This document shows positions 37,237 through 63,526 of a stretch of DNA of 64,000 nucleotides, one piece after another; within the stretch, counting starts at the first letter, position 1, and every line of letters starts with the position of its first letter. Location of the stretch: NCBI GenBank assembly GCA_037013685.1, contig CM072888.1, positions 4,445,034-4,509,033 on the forward strand, given 5' to 3'. The translations under genes were made by a program, and so were the position numbers. This DNA is from Acridotheres tristis (taxonomy: Eukaryota > Chordata > Aves > Passeriformes > Sturnidae). The notes beneath the pieces were generated by a model. The model was given only the letters and a program-made list of their open reading frames with translations. It was not told the DNA's origin and made no database searches.

Positions 37237-38294
37237 AGCCAACCTGGAAATGGCTCAGTTCAGCCCATTTCCGTGCACTCGCTGCTTTACATGCAAACAA
37301 CAGCGGGGACAGGGCAGCATCACTCCATTTACACAGGCTGAAGGTAAACATCCACTTGATCTAATGCTGATTGAATGCCAGTTTGCTCATGTAGCAGTTT
37401 CAGAACTAAGGAAAAACACGGCACACTTTTGCTGTGTGCCACGGAGGAGCTCCTCCCAAGCGTGAGGGGTGTACAGAACTCATGCCAGAAGACATTCCCT
37501 GCCCTTGAGCACACAGAGCAGCAGTTCACTCTCTGCAGTTTAATCCCTCCACCACTCCTGAAGAGTAAGCAGACTGAGGACTAATTTTCTCAGTAGGCAT
37601 CAATGGACTTTTGGGACAGCCAACACATCAGTGGGTAGGCCATGGGTTTAGATTAGTATCAGTTTTACACTAGGACTAGAAAATACTGACAGCAAGACCA
37701 TTTTCTGTGTAGCAGAAGCGTGAGGTATGAACTGGTGCAGGAGTTTTAACTGTGCAGTCCCTGCAGCAGAGCATTCAGCCTTTCCCCTCATGAAGATCTG
37801 GCTTAAAGAGCCTCATGAGTTGGTTCCAGCAAGGAATTCTCCTCGTGGCCATAGAGTTTCTTCCAGTTTTGTAGCCATTGAAGCATGTTTTGGATCTATG
37901 CTAAGTCTCAGTTTAAACTAGACAGTATAAAAATGCTACCAATACTCTGTGGAGGCCAAGTCTTTCTTACCCAGAAGGAGAAAAAGCCCTACTATAATAA
38001 TGCACTGCTAATATTAACATTTAGTCTATAATTAGATAAGCAGTCTGATTTCACGTGGCCTGCATGGTTAATTCTGTGCCTGAAGAGAACATTTTGATAA
38101 AAACATAGCTAAAACACTCAACAAGATTGCATGTACAAAACATATACATTAAAACCACATGAAACTAAACTTCATAATTGAAGTCATCAAAGCCTGTATT
38201 CTGAGTGATCATGTCTAGAATCTCGAACCATGTTTAAAACTGTACATCATTTCCTGGTAATATACATCTCTTTAAAAGATCAGTCTCTTGATTA

Positions 38295-41200
38295 TTACAA
38301 TAAGTTTAGTGTGTCTGGTGGGTCAATGAGCGATACTCCATGGTACCTAGAGAGGGAAGAAAAGAGGCAGGATGTCATCTTGCTCAAGTGCCCTTTGCCA
38401 CAAAGGGCAGCATAACTGCAGCAAAGCACATTTCCTACCAGGCAGGAAACATTCTGGGCCTTGTTGGCTGCCGTGCCCCACACAGATTTTTAGGAGCATT
38501 AGGTATCACCAACTGTAGGAATGTCAAGAATATTCCTCCAGTTTCTACCTGACAGTTCAGGCAGCAACACAGCACCAAGTATTACTTGACAAACCACCAT
38601 GCAAAAACCCCACAAAGTCTTGTCACCATCTCACTGAAGAGGAGAATTTGGTTAGTTGAGTCTGCCTGAAGACTCCAAAGATAGATCCCACACCACACCC
38701 TGCCAGGCAGTTACATGTTTGGACAACTCAGCTGTTAACACCTCCACAGATACTCACTTGGTACTCTTGTACTTTTCCCTTATGGACTGTTGTGTGTGCT
38801 GGGCTGCTTTGAGGTAGGTGTTGTGTAGGTCTATGAGGCAAGGCTTGATGTCTTCAAGGGTGTAACCAGTTACTTTGCACAGGGATTCAGGCTGAGGGGA
38901 AAAAACAAAGGGAGAGGGACATTTGAATGTTGCTGTTCATTTCTGCTGATCACCAGTGGTGGAGTTTTTAGCTTCCTGTTGAACCATATTTACCTTACGC
39001 CCCCCAACCCAATTTTCAAACGCCACAGGGAGTAATCCCTAAAGAACAGCCTAGGAGCACAGAGGGGCTGCAATTCCTGCAGGCCAGGCCCAGCACTCAG
39101 AACAAAGTGTACAAAGACACTGCACACACACAGAGGCCTGCAAAGGCTCGTGATGGAGTGCTACCTACCCAAGTTTGTCCAGTGAGTGTGTAGTCTGCCA
39201 GATGAAATGCTGCAGCAGCAATAACTGATGGCAAGTATTTCAGGTAAGGATCAGCATCAATTAGACTCAGCTCTCCCAGGTACTGCAAGGGAAACAGAAA
39301 GGGAATCATCTGCTTCCAAGAATTAGAAGTTGCTTTAGAACCCTAACCTGAGCTTCCAATCCTGTCATTAGTTGCAAGGACACCTTTTATTAGTTTCCAC
39401 TTACTTTCTCTTTAAGCATCTCCTGCTAGCTACTGTCATACAGCATTCCCAACATATGCTTTCCCAGGACATTTCATATTTAGGGATATAGAAGAACTAG
39501 AGGGAAGAGTATAGTCAGGTCTGACCTTTGCATAGTGAGACAAAGGCTTGTGTTTAGGACCTCTGGTACCTACCATACAGCTAGGAATTACTGTATCTTC
39601 AGCTGAAATGTTATCTGTGCTCTGTGATAGAAATTAGCCTCTGGATTTAGAGCTTGTGCTGGTTGAGGAAAAAACCAAACCAAAAAAGTTCTTTTCTGCC
39701 AATGTGTGTGTGGGGGTAGGTGTGGCAGCTGTAGATAAGAGAGAGGGAAACATCTATCTACCAGTGCAACAAGCCCCAATTTAAAATTCATTAATCTCTG
39801 CCTGCTCTGAGTAAGGCTGCATGCCTGAGCCAGGCCAAGTGCCAGCCTCTGATAAGAATGAAGTATCCCAAACAGAAAATGGCAATAGGAGTGTTAGTTT
39901 CCAGCAGTGGGGCACCACTTCTGAAGGAGCACAATTCATAAGGTGTGTATATATGTTACACATAGATATGTGCAATAAATATCTGCAGTAGAACTCCCTA
40001 ATTACATGGGCTGAGCTAGTAATTCTTAATTACCATAGACAGGCTCTCCACTTTAGCATCTGTCTGCTGGTGTAGGAAGTACTGGGTGAGGAACTGGTTG
40101 ATTGTTGGAGCAGCCAAGTCAAACGACAAAACCTTCAGAATTAAGTGCTCCATCCTTAGGACCTGCTTCTTGGTGTAGGTGTCATCTGTGATGTAGACAA
40201 ACTCGGCTACTTCAGGAGGGTAGATCTCTTCAAACTTCCTGCCAGGAGAAATGTTTATGAGTAAATAAATAACTGAGTACCAGGAAACCACCAACATTTA
40301 ATGAAATGCTCATTTAAATTCTGACTTGGGAAAGAAGCACTTGTTGGGCACTGGTGCCAAACAAGTTTGCTGCAGTTGGTTCAGTAGCAGGATTTGAAAT
40401 TAGAGAGCTGCGACAGCATGATAATTTAGGACGAAGGAATTTGGGACTTAGACTCACTGAAAGTCCAGAATCACCCACTAAATTAGTAATTGGGGCAAGC
40501 ACAACTTGCTTTTCACATGCCTTATGCATATTCCCTCAAATACTGTTTAGATGCCGGCTGCTGCAGCTGGAAATAATGGATCCTCACTTCAGGGGCAAAC
40601 TTCAAAGATAACTGCCAAGCTTTTAGGTGGATAACTCCTGATTTTTATCCTACTGTGAAGCTCTCCCAAGTCAGTCCTGCTCTAGACAGCAGAGCAGCCA
40701 CAAGATTTTCATCTGTATGAAACCAGTAGATGGAACTTGAAATGAAGCAATTTCACTTACGATGCCAGCAGCATAGCTGCAGTACCCACAAGCTGAAGTT
40801 TTCCTCTCAAAACAGACATGGAAGAAAGAAACCTATCAATGTAATTTACAGCTAAGTGCAGGGTTTCGTTCTGTAATTTGTATTCTTCTCCAACTTCAAC
40901 CAGCCAGTCCACAAGAATAGCCCGCATGTTGTTTGTGATATCAGGCTGCTTCTTCATGTAACCCATTTTGGGCTTGCATTTCACCTGTAGGTTTAATGAC
41001 AGATAAAGTTGAAGCTGGACCACGTGCTGGTAGGGAAGCAACTGTTTAAACTCCATTTATCACAGTTTAACAAATCAGAAGTAAACACTGGTGAGTTTAG
41101 GATCAGTGAGTTCTATTTCTGTAATCTTGCTTTCCAGCTTGCGCCAGTCCCCTGCTCTTATTTCTCCCTTTCTAGCAAGCTCTAATTTAGTCACTGTCTT

Positions 41201-42658
41201 GGTAACTCGTGTTCAGATACATTTCTCCACCCCAAACTCTTTCCCCATGGGCTGTATGCAAATAAGAGAAAGGAGAGCAGCTCACCTCCATTTCCCTCAG
41301 GTACGTATGGATTTCGTCAATATAGTCTGGCACGTTATTAACGTTTGGTGCTTTCTCTTCTGGTTCTGAGGTTATTGAAATATCCATAATACTTGGAGAA
41401 TCTGAGCAGAGGATAACAGCCATGTTAAAATGGGCACCATCACATCAGTCCCTCACAGCACAGGGAACCTTGTGCAGGCTCACTCAGCAGGACTGGGAGG
41501 TGAGGAAGCTCTACGGAAGTCAAATGTTACCGCAACAGGGAAATTTCCCCTTCCCCTTTCTCCTCTTCCCTCTAAGAGATGGAAAACTCTCTTGCAATTA
41601 TATAGTGCTCAGTGCACCCTGTGTTACCTTGTTATGTAGGTGTGGATCCTGTAAGCTTAGATTGTGGTTTAAGACAGGGTAGGGGTGCCAGAGCTTTCTG
41701 TAGCCTGCAGAAGTGGATCACAGGAAAACCAGCTCTCAGATATTCAGACATGTGCTACAGAAGATGGATTTGGCAGTTCCCATTTTTCACATACTGGGAA
41801 GAGCTCAAAGCACTTGCACCACTACCTGGGAGAAAAACCTTTTACATCTTGGGATCTACCTGGGTAAAGTCCCTTTCTAACTCCGTAATGGTAGCAAAGG
41901 GCGAGGCTTTATGGGTTGATCTCGTCTGTAATCTGGCTTCTCTCATGAGGCACTGATAAAGTTATAAAGTATAAAACGGCCTAAAATAGCAGGGCATGAG
42001 AACACTGAGGCTCAGCTGCATTGAGCAGCTGCTGCATCCCGGCAGGCTCAAAGGAACCGAAGCAGTCCCAAAGCACAGTTGTCCCTGGGAATCCTTCCCG
42101 GGGGCAGGGAGGGCCGTGAGGAAGGGAGGAGCAGGTGGGACGCGGCCCGCACGGCCGGGGTGTCACGTACCGAAGCTCAGCTCCATGGCGTTGCCCAGCG
42201 GGGCCAGGGGCCGCCGCTCGCCCAGGGCACACACGGCCGCACGCAGCCCCAGCGCCGCCTCCTCCTTCTGCCCCGCCGGGACTCCCCGCTGCCGCCGCGG
42301 CTCCCGCTCCCCATCGGGCTCGTCCACATGGATGGAGAAGGGCTGGTGTTGATGCTGCTGCAGCCCCGCCGCCGCTCCATGGCCCTCGCAGCCGCCCCGC
42401 GCCGCCTGTGGGGAGAGCGGCCGTCAGCGCCCGGCCCTGACAGCTCCCGCCGCGCCGGAGCCGCGCTGCCCCTTCCACATGTCCCACATGTCCCACATGT
42501 CCCACATCCCCCCTCACCTGCAGCGGGATCCCGGCGCGCTGCTGCGCTCCCCGCAGCAGCCCCAGCGCCACGCGGGTGCCGGCCGCGGGCGGGGGCGCCG
42601 CGGCTTTGCCGCCCGCCGGCGGGGGCACGTTCTCCTGGTTCTCCTGCTCCGCCAGCAT
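38295..42658 (-). CDS. CCNA2: Cyclin A2
   Basis: Cyclin A2 activates CDK2 in S phase and CDK1 at G2/M. Eight coding exons on the minus strand: 42518-42658, 42171-42405, 41286-41401, 40761-40984, 40034-40238, 39169-39282, 38758-38891, 38295-38346. All join in frame to 406 aa (human 432). The start [14 protein letters not shown] corresponds to the human EDQENINPE stretch, so the N-terminus is shorter. RVALGLLRG at residues 30-38 is a destruction-box candidate. [11 protein letters not shown] and [11 protein letters not shown] match conserved blocks of the N-terminal half. The cyclin box carries the MRAIL substrate-docking patch at 184-188 with DW just after, then [19 protein letters not shown]. 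The C-terminal cyclin fold ends [16 protein letters not shown]. It lies head-to-tail with BBS7 and convergent with EXOSC9. Confidence 0.97.
42473..42508. repeat. Nine-base minisatellite in CCNA2 intron 1
   Basis: Four units of tcccacatg, the first and last imperfect, lie nine bases from the exon 1 donor in a 112-nt intron (42406-42517). In the transcript the units read catgtggga immediately downstream of gtgaggggg. Confidence 0.9.
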
Positions 42659-42769
42659 GGCCGCAGCAGGAGCGGGGCGGGGGGGGGACACGGCCGAGGG
42701 GACGGCGGGGCGACGGCGGGGCCGGAGCGGCGGGGCCGGGGACGGGCGCGCCTGGAGCCGCCCGCGCCG

Positions 42770-42819
42770 TTCAAGTAGCCCGCGACTCTTGAACCGCCCA
42801 ATGGGCGCGCGCGGCGTCA
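42770..42819 (-). promoter_or_regulatory. CCNA2: CCNA2 cell-cycle promoter: CRE half-site, CCAAT, CDE/CHR
   Basis: Read on the minus strand, the sites come in the order TGACG (42815-42819), ATTGG (inverted CCAAT, 42798-42802), TCGCGG (CDE, within 42779-42785) and CTTGAA (CHR, 42770-42775). The CDE and CHR are separated by exactly four bases (gcta). The same order and spacing are known from the human CCNA2 promoter, where NF-Y and the DREAM/MuvB complex give G1 repression and G2/M expression. The sites lie 112-161 bp before the start codon. Function is inferred from motif identity. Confidence 0.85.
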
Positions 42820-43206
42820 CGGCCGCGCCGGATGGGGCGGACAGAGGGACGGACAGACAGACACGGGCGGACACTGAGGGCGGGGAGCCCGCGGGAGGGA
42901 GGGAAGGAGCGAGCGAGCGAGCGAGCGAGCGCGGCTGCCCGGGACAGCAGGGCCCGTGCCCGCCCCAGGGTGGGAGGGAGAGAGGGAGGGAAAAGCCTCG
43001 GGCGTTCCCGCCGGGAAACGTGTGTGGGAAAAATGCTGGAGTTTTCCCAGCCCGGCTCGTGAACGGGTGCCGGGAAATGGGGATGTTTAGTCGGGAGAAA
43101 AGGAGCCTCGGGGTGGGGGAGAACTCTGAAAGCAGGGGGTAGTGAGGTGCCCGCAGCGAGGGGACAAGAGGAAATGGCTTCAGGATGAGACGGGACATTC
43201 CGAGTT

Positions 43207-43376
43207 TCAGAGAATCGCAGACCACAAAGGTCTTGTTCCAAGCATCCCGCTGTGGGCAGGGACACCCTTCACTATCCCAGGCTGCTCAGTCCCATCCAGC
43301 CTGGCCTTGACCACTTCCAGGGCTGGGCATCCACAGCTTCTCCGGGCAACCTGTGCCAGGGCCTCACCAGCCTCAG
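43207..43376 (-). mobile_element. CR1 LINE 3' fragment, minus orientation
   Basis: The plus strand carries the reverse complement of a CR1 3' end: agaatcgcagaccacaaagg, then gggcagggacaccctt, catccagcctggccttga, acttccagggctgggcatcc and gggcaacctgtgccagggcc in the expected order. It is truncated after gcctcaccagcctcag. It lies between the BBS7 3' end and the CCNA2 promoter. Confidence 0.8.
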
Positions 43377-43418
43377 ATGAGACAATTAGAAAAGAATTTA
43401 TCACTGTTAGGACGAGCC

Positions 43419-43553
43419 GCCATCCCTGGAGGTGTTTAAGGGGTGTCTGGATATGGCGCTGGGGGAGGTGGTTTAGGGGTTACAGTGATAATGACAAGTT
43501 GGTGGTTGGACTTGATGATCTCAAAGGTCTCTTCCACCTTTAATGATTCCATG
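43419..43553 (+). mobile_element. CR1 LINE 3' fragment, plus orientation
   Basis: Begins with gccatccctggaggtgttta, continues through ggttggacttgatgatctca and ends in ggtctcttccacctttaatg plus attccatg, the usual CR1 sense-strand 3' terminus. It faces the fragment at 43207-43376, only about 40 bases away. Confidence 0.8.
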
Positions 43554-43703
43554 TCGCTTCAATGGAGTTGATTATTTTTACTTGCAAACAGATCTCTGTC
43601 TCCACTGGCTGCTTCATCTCTTCTAATTTTAAATAAAACCAAGTGAGAAAGTAGGTGGAGTTCTGAAATGAAGCACAGGGAGGCTGGAGGAGCACTGAGG
43701 AAG

Positions 43704-43709
43704 TTTAAT
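43704..43709 (-). terminator. BBS7: BBS7 poly(A) signal candidate (ATTAAA)
   Basis: TTTAAT on the plus strand reads ATTAAA on the minus strand, about 500 bases after the BBS7 stop. I saw no canonical AATAAA on the minus strand between 43560 and 44213. Confidence 0.35.
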
Positions 43710-44213
43710 GCCATCCATTCCTAAACAAATGTGGCTTTAAATGGAGCTGTCATCAGTCCAAAATTCAGAGTTCTCCCCCCTCTGCACACACCAGCTACAT
43801 CGAGTGTGGTGAGATTCTCACATCACATTCTCAACACAACAGGAAAAACTAAGCGAGATACAGCTTAAACACACAGATTTCTTCCAAATTCATCCAAGTC
43901 TCTGGAAAACAGTTTCTTCATCCATTCTTGCAGCTGGAGGACAGGTAGTGTAGTCTTAAACAGTAGTGAAAACATTTTTGCCAAAAGGATATTTGCTATT
44001 TACATGTGATTTTTCTTGAGCTATTAACACTGTACATAAAACAGCTGCACACAGGTAACATACACAACGGTTTAAATGAAATTTACTACTGTATCCAATA
44101 TGATAATAAATATGAATAAAACCTAAGAGCTGACAGGACAACAAAAAAGTGTTTTTAACTTGATTTTGAAATGCCTTGGTTAAAACCAGAAAAATTACTC
44201 TGCTTTTTCTTTG

Positions 44214-59531
<15,318 letters not shown>

Positions 59532-59571
59532 CGCTCCCGTCCCTCCCGAGGGCACGGCGCGCCCGCCGCCC

Positions 59572-59585
59572 GTCACCGCGGCAAC
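59572..59585. promoter_or_regulatory. BBS7: X-box (RFX binding site) upstream of BBS7
   Basis: gtcacc-gc-ggcaac is a 14-bp imperfect palindrome matching the RFX X-box form GTYNCC-N2-RGNAAC. It lies 41 bp upstream of the BBS7 start codon. RFX factors control ciliary genes, and the nematode bbs-7 homologue osm-12 is a known X-box gene. Binding here is inferred. Confidence 0.8.
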
Positions 59586-59719
59586 CTCCGCGCCGAGCCC
59601 GCCTCCCATAGGCTGGGATGGCGGGAGGGGGCGGGGCCTCGGCCAAAGGGGAGCTGCGATTGGCTGGAATGAGGCCGGGGCGGGGCGAAGGGCGGGCAGA
59701 GCCGGGAGCGCCCCGGGGC

Positions 59720-60458
59720 GGCTCCTACGGGAATCCCGGGCTCGGTGCCGAAGCGTACGGGAGGAGTGGTTTATTTAACAACGAAGCCAAAAATCCCAGC
59801 CCTGCACGGAGTTTGAGTTTAAATGAAAAAAATCCTTACTGTTCGCCGAGTAAATAGACTGAATTAAGAAAGGGTCGGTGCGCGTACGTGTATACACAGA
59901 CATGTTAAACAGCGCTGCTGCCATTACATTCCCACTTACCTGGTTCTCAGCAACTCCTTGTGGTCATAACCATGAGTTCTGCGCTTACACGCGTTACTAG
60001 CACCGCTAATAAAGAACAAAGATTTCAAGTAATCCTCCACTCATCTCTAGTTGGTTTATTGTAGTATGAAAAATCCTATTTTGTACCTGGACACTGCAAG
60101 GAACAGAGTATTACGCTGTATCTGTTAATTTTTTGTCTTGCAAATTTAGTGCAAAGAATTCTCCATATGTAATCATGAACCTGTTAAAATATCAGCAATC
60201 GATACCATTATACCTTTTTAATGCATAAATGCAAAAAAAAATGTTATGATAGTTCTTGCTTTTAGACAATTAAAATGAAGAGAGCAATCTTTTTGTGGTG
60301 AGTTAATAAAAGTTCCTAAGACTAAATTCCAGAGAAGCTGTACATAAAGTTATTTAGTGCTAAAAATCTACAATACATTTTTTTCAAGTATAAGATACTG
60401 AAATATTATTGCCAATAAATAGTTGTGCTGTAGTCGAAGCCACGATTCCTTTGTTGAA
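59720..60458. other. Short BBS7-TRPC3 interval, mostly TRPC3 3' UTR
   Basis: Only 927 bp separate the TRPC3 stop codon from the BBS7 start codon. The TRPC3 side is AT-rich and probably 3' UTR; the BBS7 side grades into its CpG island. No other gene was seen. Confidence 0.55.
60055..60060 (-). terminator. TRPC3: TRPC3 poly(A) signal candidate
   Basis: TTTATT reads AATAAA on the minus strand about 400 bases after the TRPC3 stop codon. Other AT-rich variants nearby could also serve. Confidence 0.4.
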
Positions 60459-63400
60459 TCATTCACATCTCAGCATATTAGGATTTAATTTCTCACTGAG
60501 TTTATGTATTAAAATTGCCAACTCTTCCGTTGCTTGGGACTTATCCTCCAACAGTTCATAGCGAAGACTGGAGATGTCCTGTTTGATTTCCTTTAATTCA
60601 CCTGCATTAATAATAGAAAGAAACATTCATTAGCAAAGTTGAACATTCAGTCAATACTCTTTTGTTAAGTCACATCAGTGCCTATTTCAGATTATCATCC
60701 CAAAATGTTCATGACAGCAGGTACAGGATGAGTCAGGAGGATTCATCTCTCCTTCATTCTCAGTGAGATGTGTCTCCATCCCTAAATAGTCCCAAAGGAA
60801 TTTTAACAGTCCATTGTGCTCCACGTGTATACAGAACACCAAGGATTCCCAAAGAGCTGTACAAAGGTTAATGAATTAATCACACCAACACTGCTGAACA
60901 ACTGGTAAATATTAGTATCCCCTTTTTAGAGAGAAAAGGAAAAGAGATTTTTTTTCTGAAGGGATGTGCCAAAATCACAAAGGAAAAGTGTAGCAGAGCT
61001 GGCAGTAAAACTCACAGCTTCTGAGTCTTTCTCCTCTTCCTTAACAACACCCTTGGAATTAGAAAAAGTCAACCAATTTAGCATGATATGATAATTTGAC
61101 ACAAATACAAAAATGTCATTTAAACAAAAACAGATGTGAAGGCCAGGCTCGTAATAAGCAGCAGCATGTTTTCCCTTGTAGGATATTCAGTCCAAGAGCA
61201 AAAGCTTTTAAAAATCTTCAAATCCTGTTCTTCCAGCAAGTGTGAGGGATGTGAATTCTTACACAGTATCTGCCTCTGGAAATGATTTGTCATGTATGAA
61301 ATAAAAGAGTATGAAGAGACACCTAAATTCTCTAGTGATGAAGGGAAACAGGGAACATCTCTAGACTCTTGTTAAAGTAGTTGTAGTGCATAGAAATGCC
61401 AATGTTTTCTGCTTAGAGTACAGCAGACCTCAAGAATTGCGTCTTCAGAGGCTGGGTCTGTACTCTGGGTACCAATGAGATGCTCAGGACACAGAGCACT
61501 TGGCTGTGCAGCTCAAGAGTGAAACTCAAAGGTTACTTGCCCTGTTCAAAGTGGACTTTGCTCTGCCTGGTAAAACCTGGTGCCAAAGCCAGAACCATGA
61601 TGTCAGTAAACCCTGATTCTTCTGCACGGTCTTGCTAATTTAAACACATCTCTGCCAACACCAAAGTGGCATCAGGGACCTGGAGAGGGCTGGCACTGCT
61701 GGTGACAGAACAGTCTTTTCATCACTCACTAGGTAGATGATTTCCTACATCACAGAGCAGGAACAGGAGGAAAGCAGTGGGAACTCAGGAGAGCAGCACA
61801 CTGAGACAATTCATTTTTAGGAGCCTCTCTGCTTTTGTCACTGCCAATCACAGCTCTGTACAGGATGGGGAAGTGTCATGATAACAGTCAGTGCACAATG
61901 CTGCCTTTGGAAGGCACTGAGGGGGATTTAATTTAATCTTTTTTTGCTCCCTGCTTCTTGCTGCAGAGAGTTACAGGTAAGCAGAGAGAGCAACTAAGGA
62001 ACAAATCAGAAGCTTTTCTGCCTTAGCTGAGAGCTGAGCAGCCTTTTCAGGCCCCTCACATCACACATGCACACAGCTGCCATGCCAGTAAAACGTCTTC
62101 TGACCCCAGGCTGTCCATCAGTGCGTCACTCTATTGCTTGATAACATTCTAGCTAGAGTTTTAGTTTGGGGATCTGCCCACAGCACAGGAGTCTGCTTGT
62201 TGGACTGCAGGCCTGTGTTTCATTCCTGGAAGGCTGGAGGATGGAGGACAAGCTTTGCCAAAATCTCATCCCAGTGGTCATTTAGGGTGTGCACTTGGAG
62301 CATGCACCTCTGACATCTGCCAGGGAGCTCAGATCCACTGTTTCTCAAAAGGTCTCCCACTAAAATAGAGGTTACATTTGTCATTTTTTATCACCATGCA
62401 GCTGACTCTAGAGCTTTGTTTAATGATGGGCAGCTTCACAGGTGATTATTCCTCACAGCTTTATGAAGGAAGGCAGGACAAATAGTTCATGGTGTAAAGT
62501 GGTAGATTGGGTGTAATTGTGTGTTCAGTTGAATGAAACAGAGAGGAAGATCCTGCAGCTTTGATTAGGACTCTGGAAGTGTGAATACAGTTAATGGCTC
62601 CTTCACAGGTTTCCTCTGTGCATTATGTCCGTGCTCTCATTTTCTGTCTGTAAAATGGGGCCCTTAATATTTCTCAGTTCTACTTTTTAAGTCCTACTTT
62701 TCCAATTTTTGGATGACACGGATGATACTTCCATTACTATCTGAGCCTCAGTGTATGTGAAATAGAACTAATCCCTCTTTTCACTCAAAACCCCCCATGC
62801 ATCACTGTAATATTGGTTCCTAATACAACATGAAAAAATTTGCCTCTGAATATTGCAGTCTCTTTCTTACCTTCATTGACTTCATCATTTTCTTTGTCCA
62901 CTTGTGCTTTCAGAACATAACGTTTTATCAGTCTCTTCATTATTTGCTGCCAGATTAAAACAGTTATATAATCAGGTGAGATTATATAATTAAACATTGT
63001 TCATTTTTCTTTCTTAACTCTCTCTATCACATCTGCCTAAGAAAAAGAATGAACAGCCCCAAATGAAGCACTTGCCCCAAATGGGCTTTTCTGGGGGCAT
63101 GCTGAGAAAGGAAGGGAACAGCCAATCTAGTCAGCTTTCACATCCCTTACCCAGAAACTCATTTCAGATATTCCTTCCCCAGTTTCAGATGTTTGCTCCT
63201 CACACTTTCCCAACTGGGACATCAAACACCAGTTTTAAGTACTGCATGAGCTAGTTTTGAAATACTTCAAAAAATGGGCTTTAGACAATAACTGTCTTTT
63301 TTTTCAAGGAGCATCCTAGAGTTTAATTTCTACAGGAGATTTTCTTTATCTGGTGAAGGCAAAATGTACTTGAAACACAAAACTCTGCTAGAACCTTCTC

Positions 63401-63526
63401 ACAGTTCTATTACTCAGGCCAGTGAACACTGGATGGACTCACCTGATAGCGTGTTGGCTGATTGAGAATGCTGTTAAAACTGTGGGATTCAAAAACTCTG
63501 GAGTTCGACTGAGTGAAAAGGTTTAA
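60459..63526 (-). CDS. TRPC3: TRPC3 cation channel, last three coding exons (partial)
   Basis: TRPC3 is a diacylglycerol-activated, Ca2+-permeable plasma-membrane channel. The C-terminal 100 residues are present in exons 63443-63526 ([20 protein letters not shown] to TRYQ), 62871-62946 ([20 protein letters not shown] to VNE) and 60459-60601 ([20 protein letters not shown] to NPNMLRCE and stop). They hold the calmodulin/IP3-receptor binding (CIRB) region and the terminal coiled coil. The ending [19 protein letters not shown] distinguishes TRPC3 from TRPC6 and TRPC7. The channel core and N-terminus lie beyond the right edge. The first listed exon is 84 nt, phase 0 at both ends, and corresponds to the exon skipped in the mammalian TRPC3c isoform. 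Confidence 0.95.
60602..62870 (-). other. TRPC3 penultimate intron, nothing recognised
   Basis: A 2.27-kb intron with no open frame of note, no recognisable repeat and no RNA gene. The introns at 62947-63442 and from 63527 to the window end are likewise featureless apart from poly-T runs. Confidence 0.6.
63443..63526 (-). other. TRPC3: TRPC3 in-frame cassette exon (CIRB region)
   Basis: An 84-nt exon with 28 whole codons, an upstream cttcctag acceptor and a downstream gtgagt donor. Skipping it leaves the reading frame intact and removes half of the calmodulin/IP3R-binding segment. In mammals the 28-residue exon in this place is alternatively spliced; whether the bird does so is not shown by sequence. 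Confidence 0.75.

Larger units (their letters stand above)
42060..43080 (-). promoter_or_regulatory. CCNA2: CpG island over CCNA2 exons 1-2 and promoter
   Basis: Very GC- and CpG-rich DNA spans exons 1 and 2 of CCNA2 and about 400 bp upstream. The upstream part includes a (GAGC)n run at 42907-42931 and other purine-rich low-complexity sequence. Confidence 0.75.

Noticed and set aside
41981..43225. 414-codon open frame on the minus strand over CCNA2 exons 1-2
   Set aside because: It is exon 1 of CCNA2 read through its short GC-rich intron into exon 2 in the wrong frame. GC-rich DNA lacks stop codons; the spliced frame matches cyclin A2.
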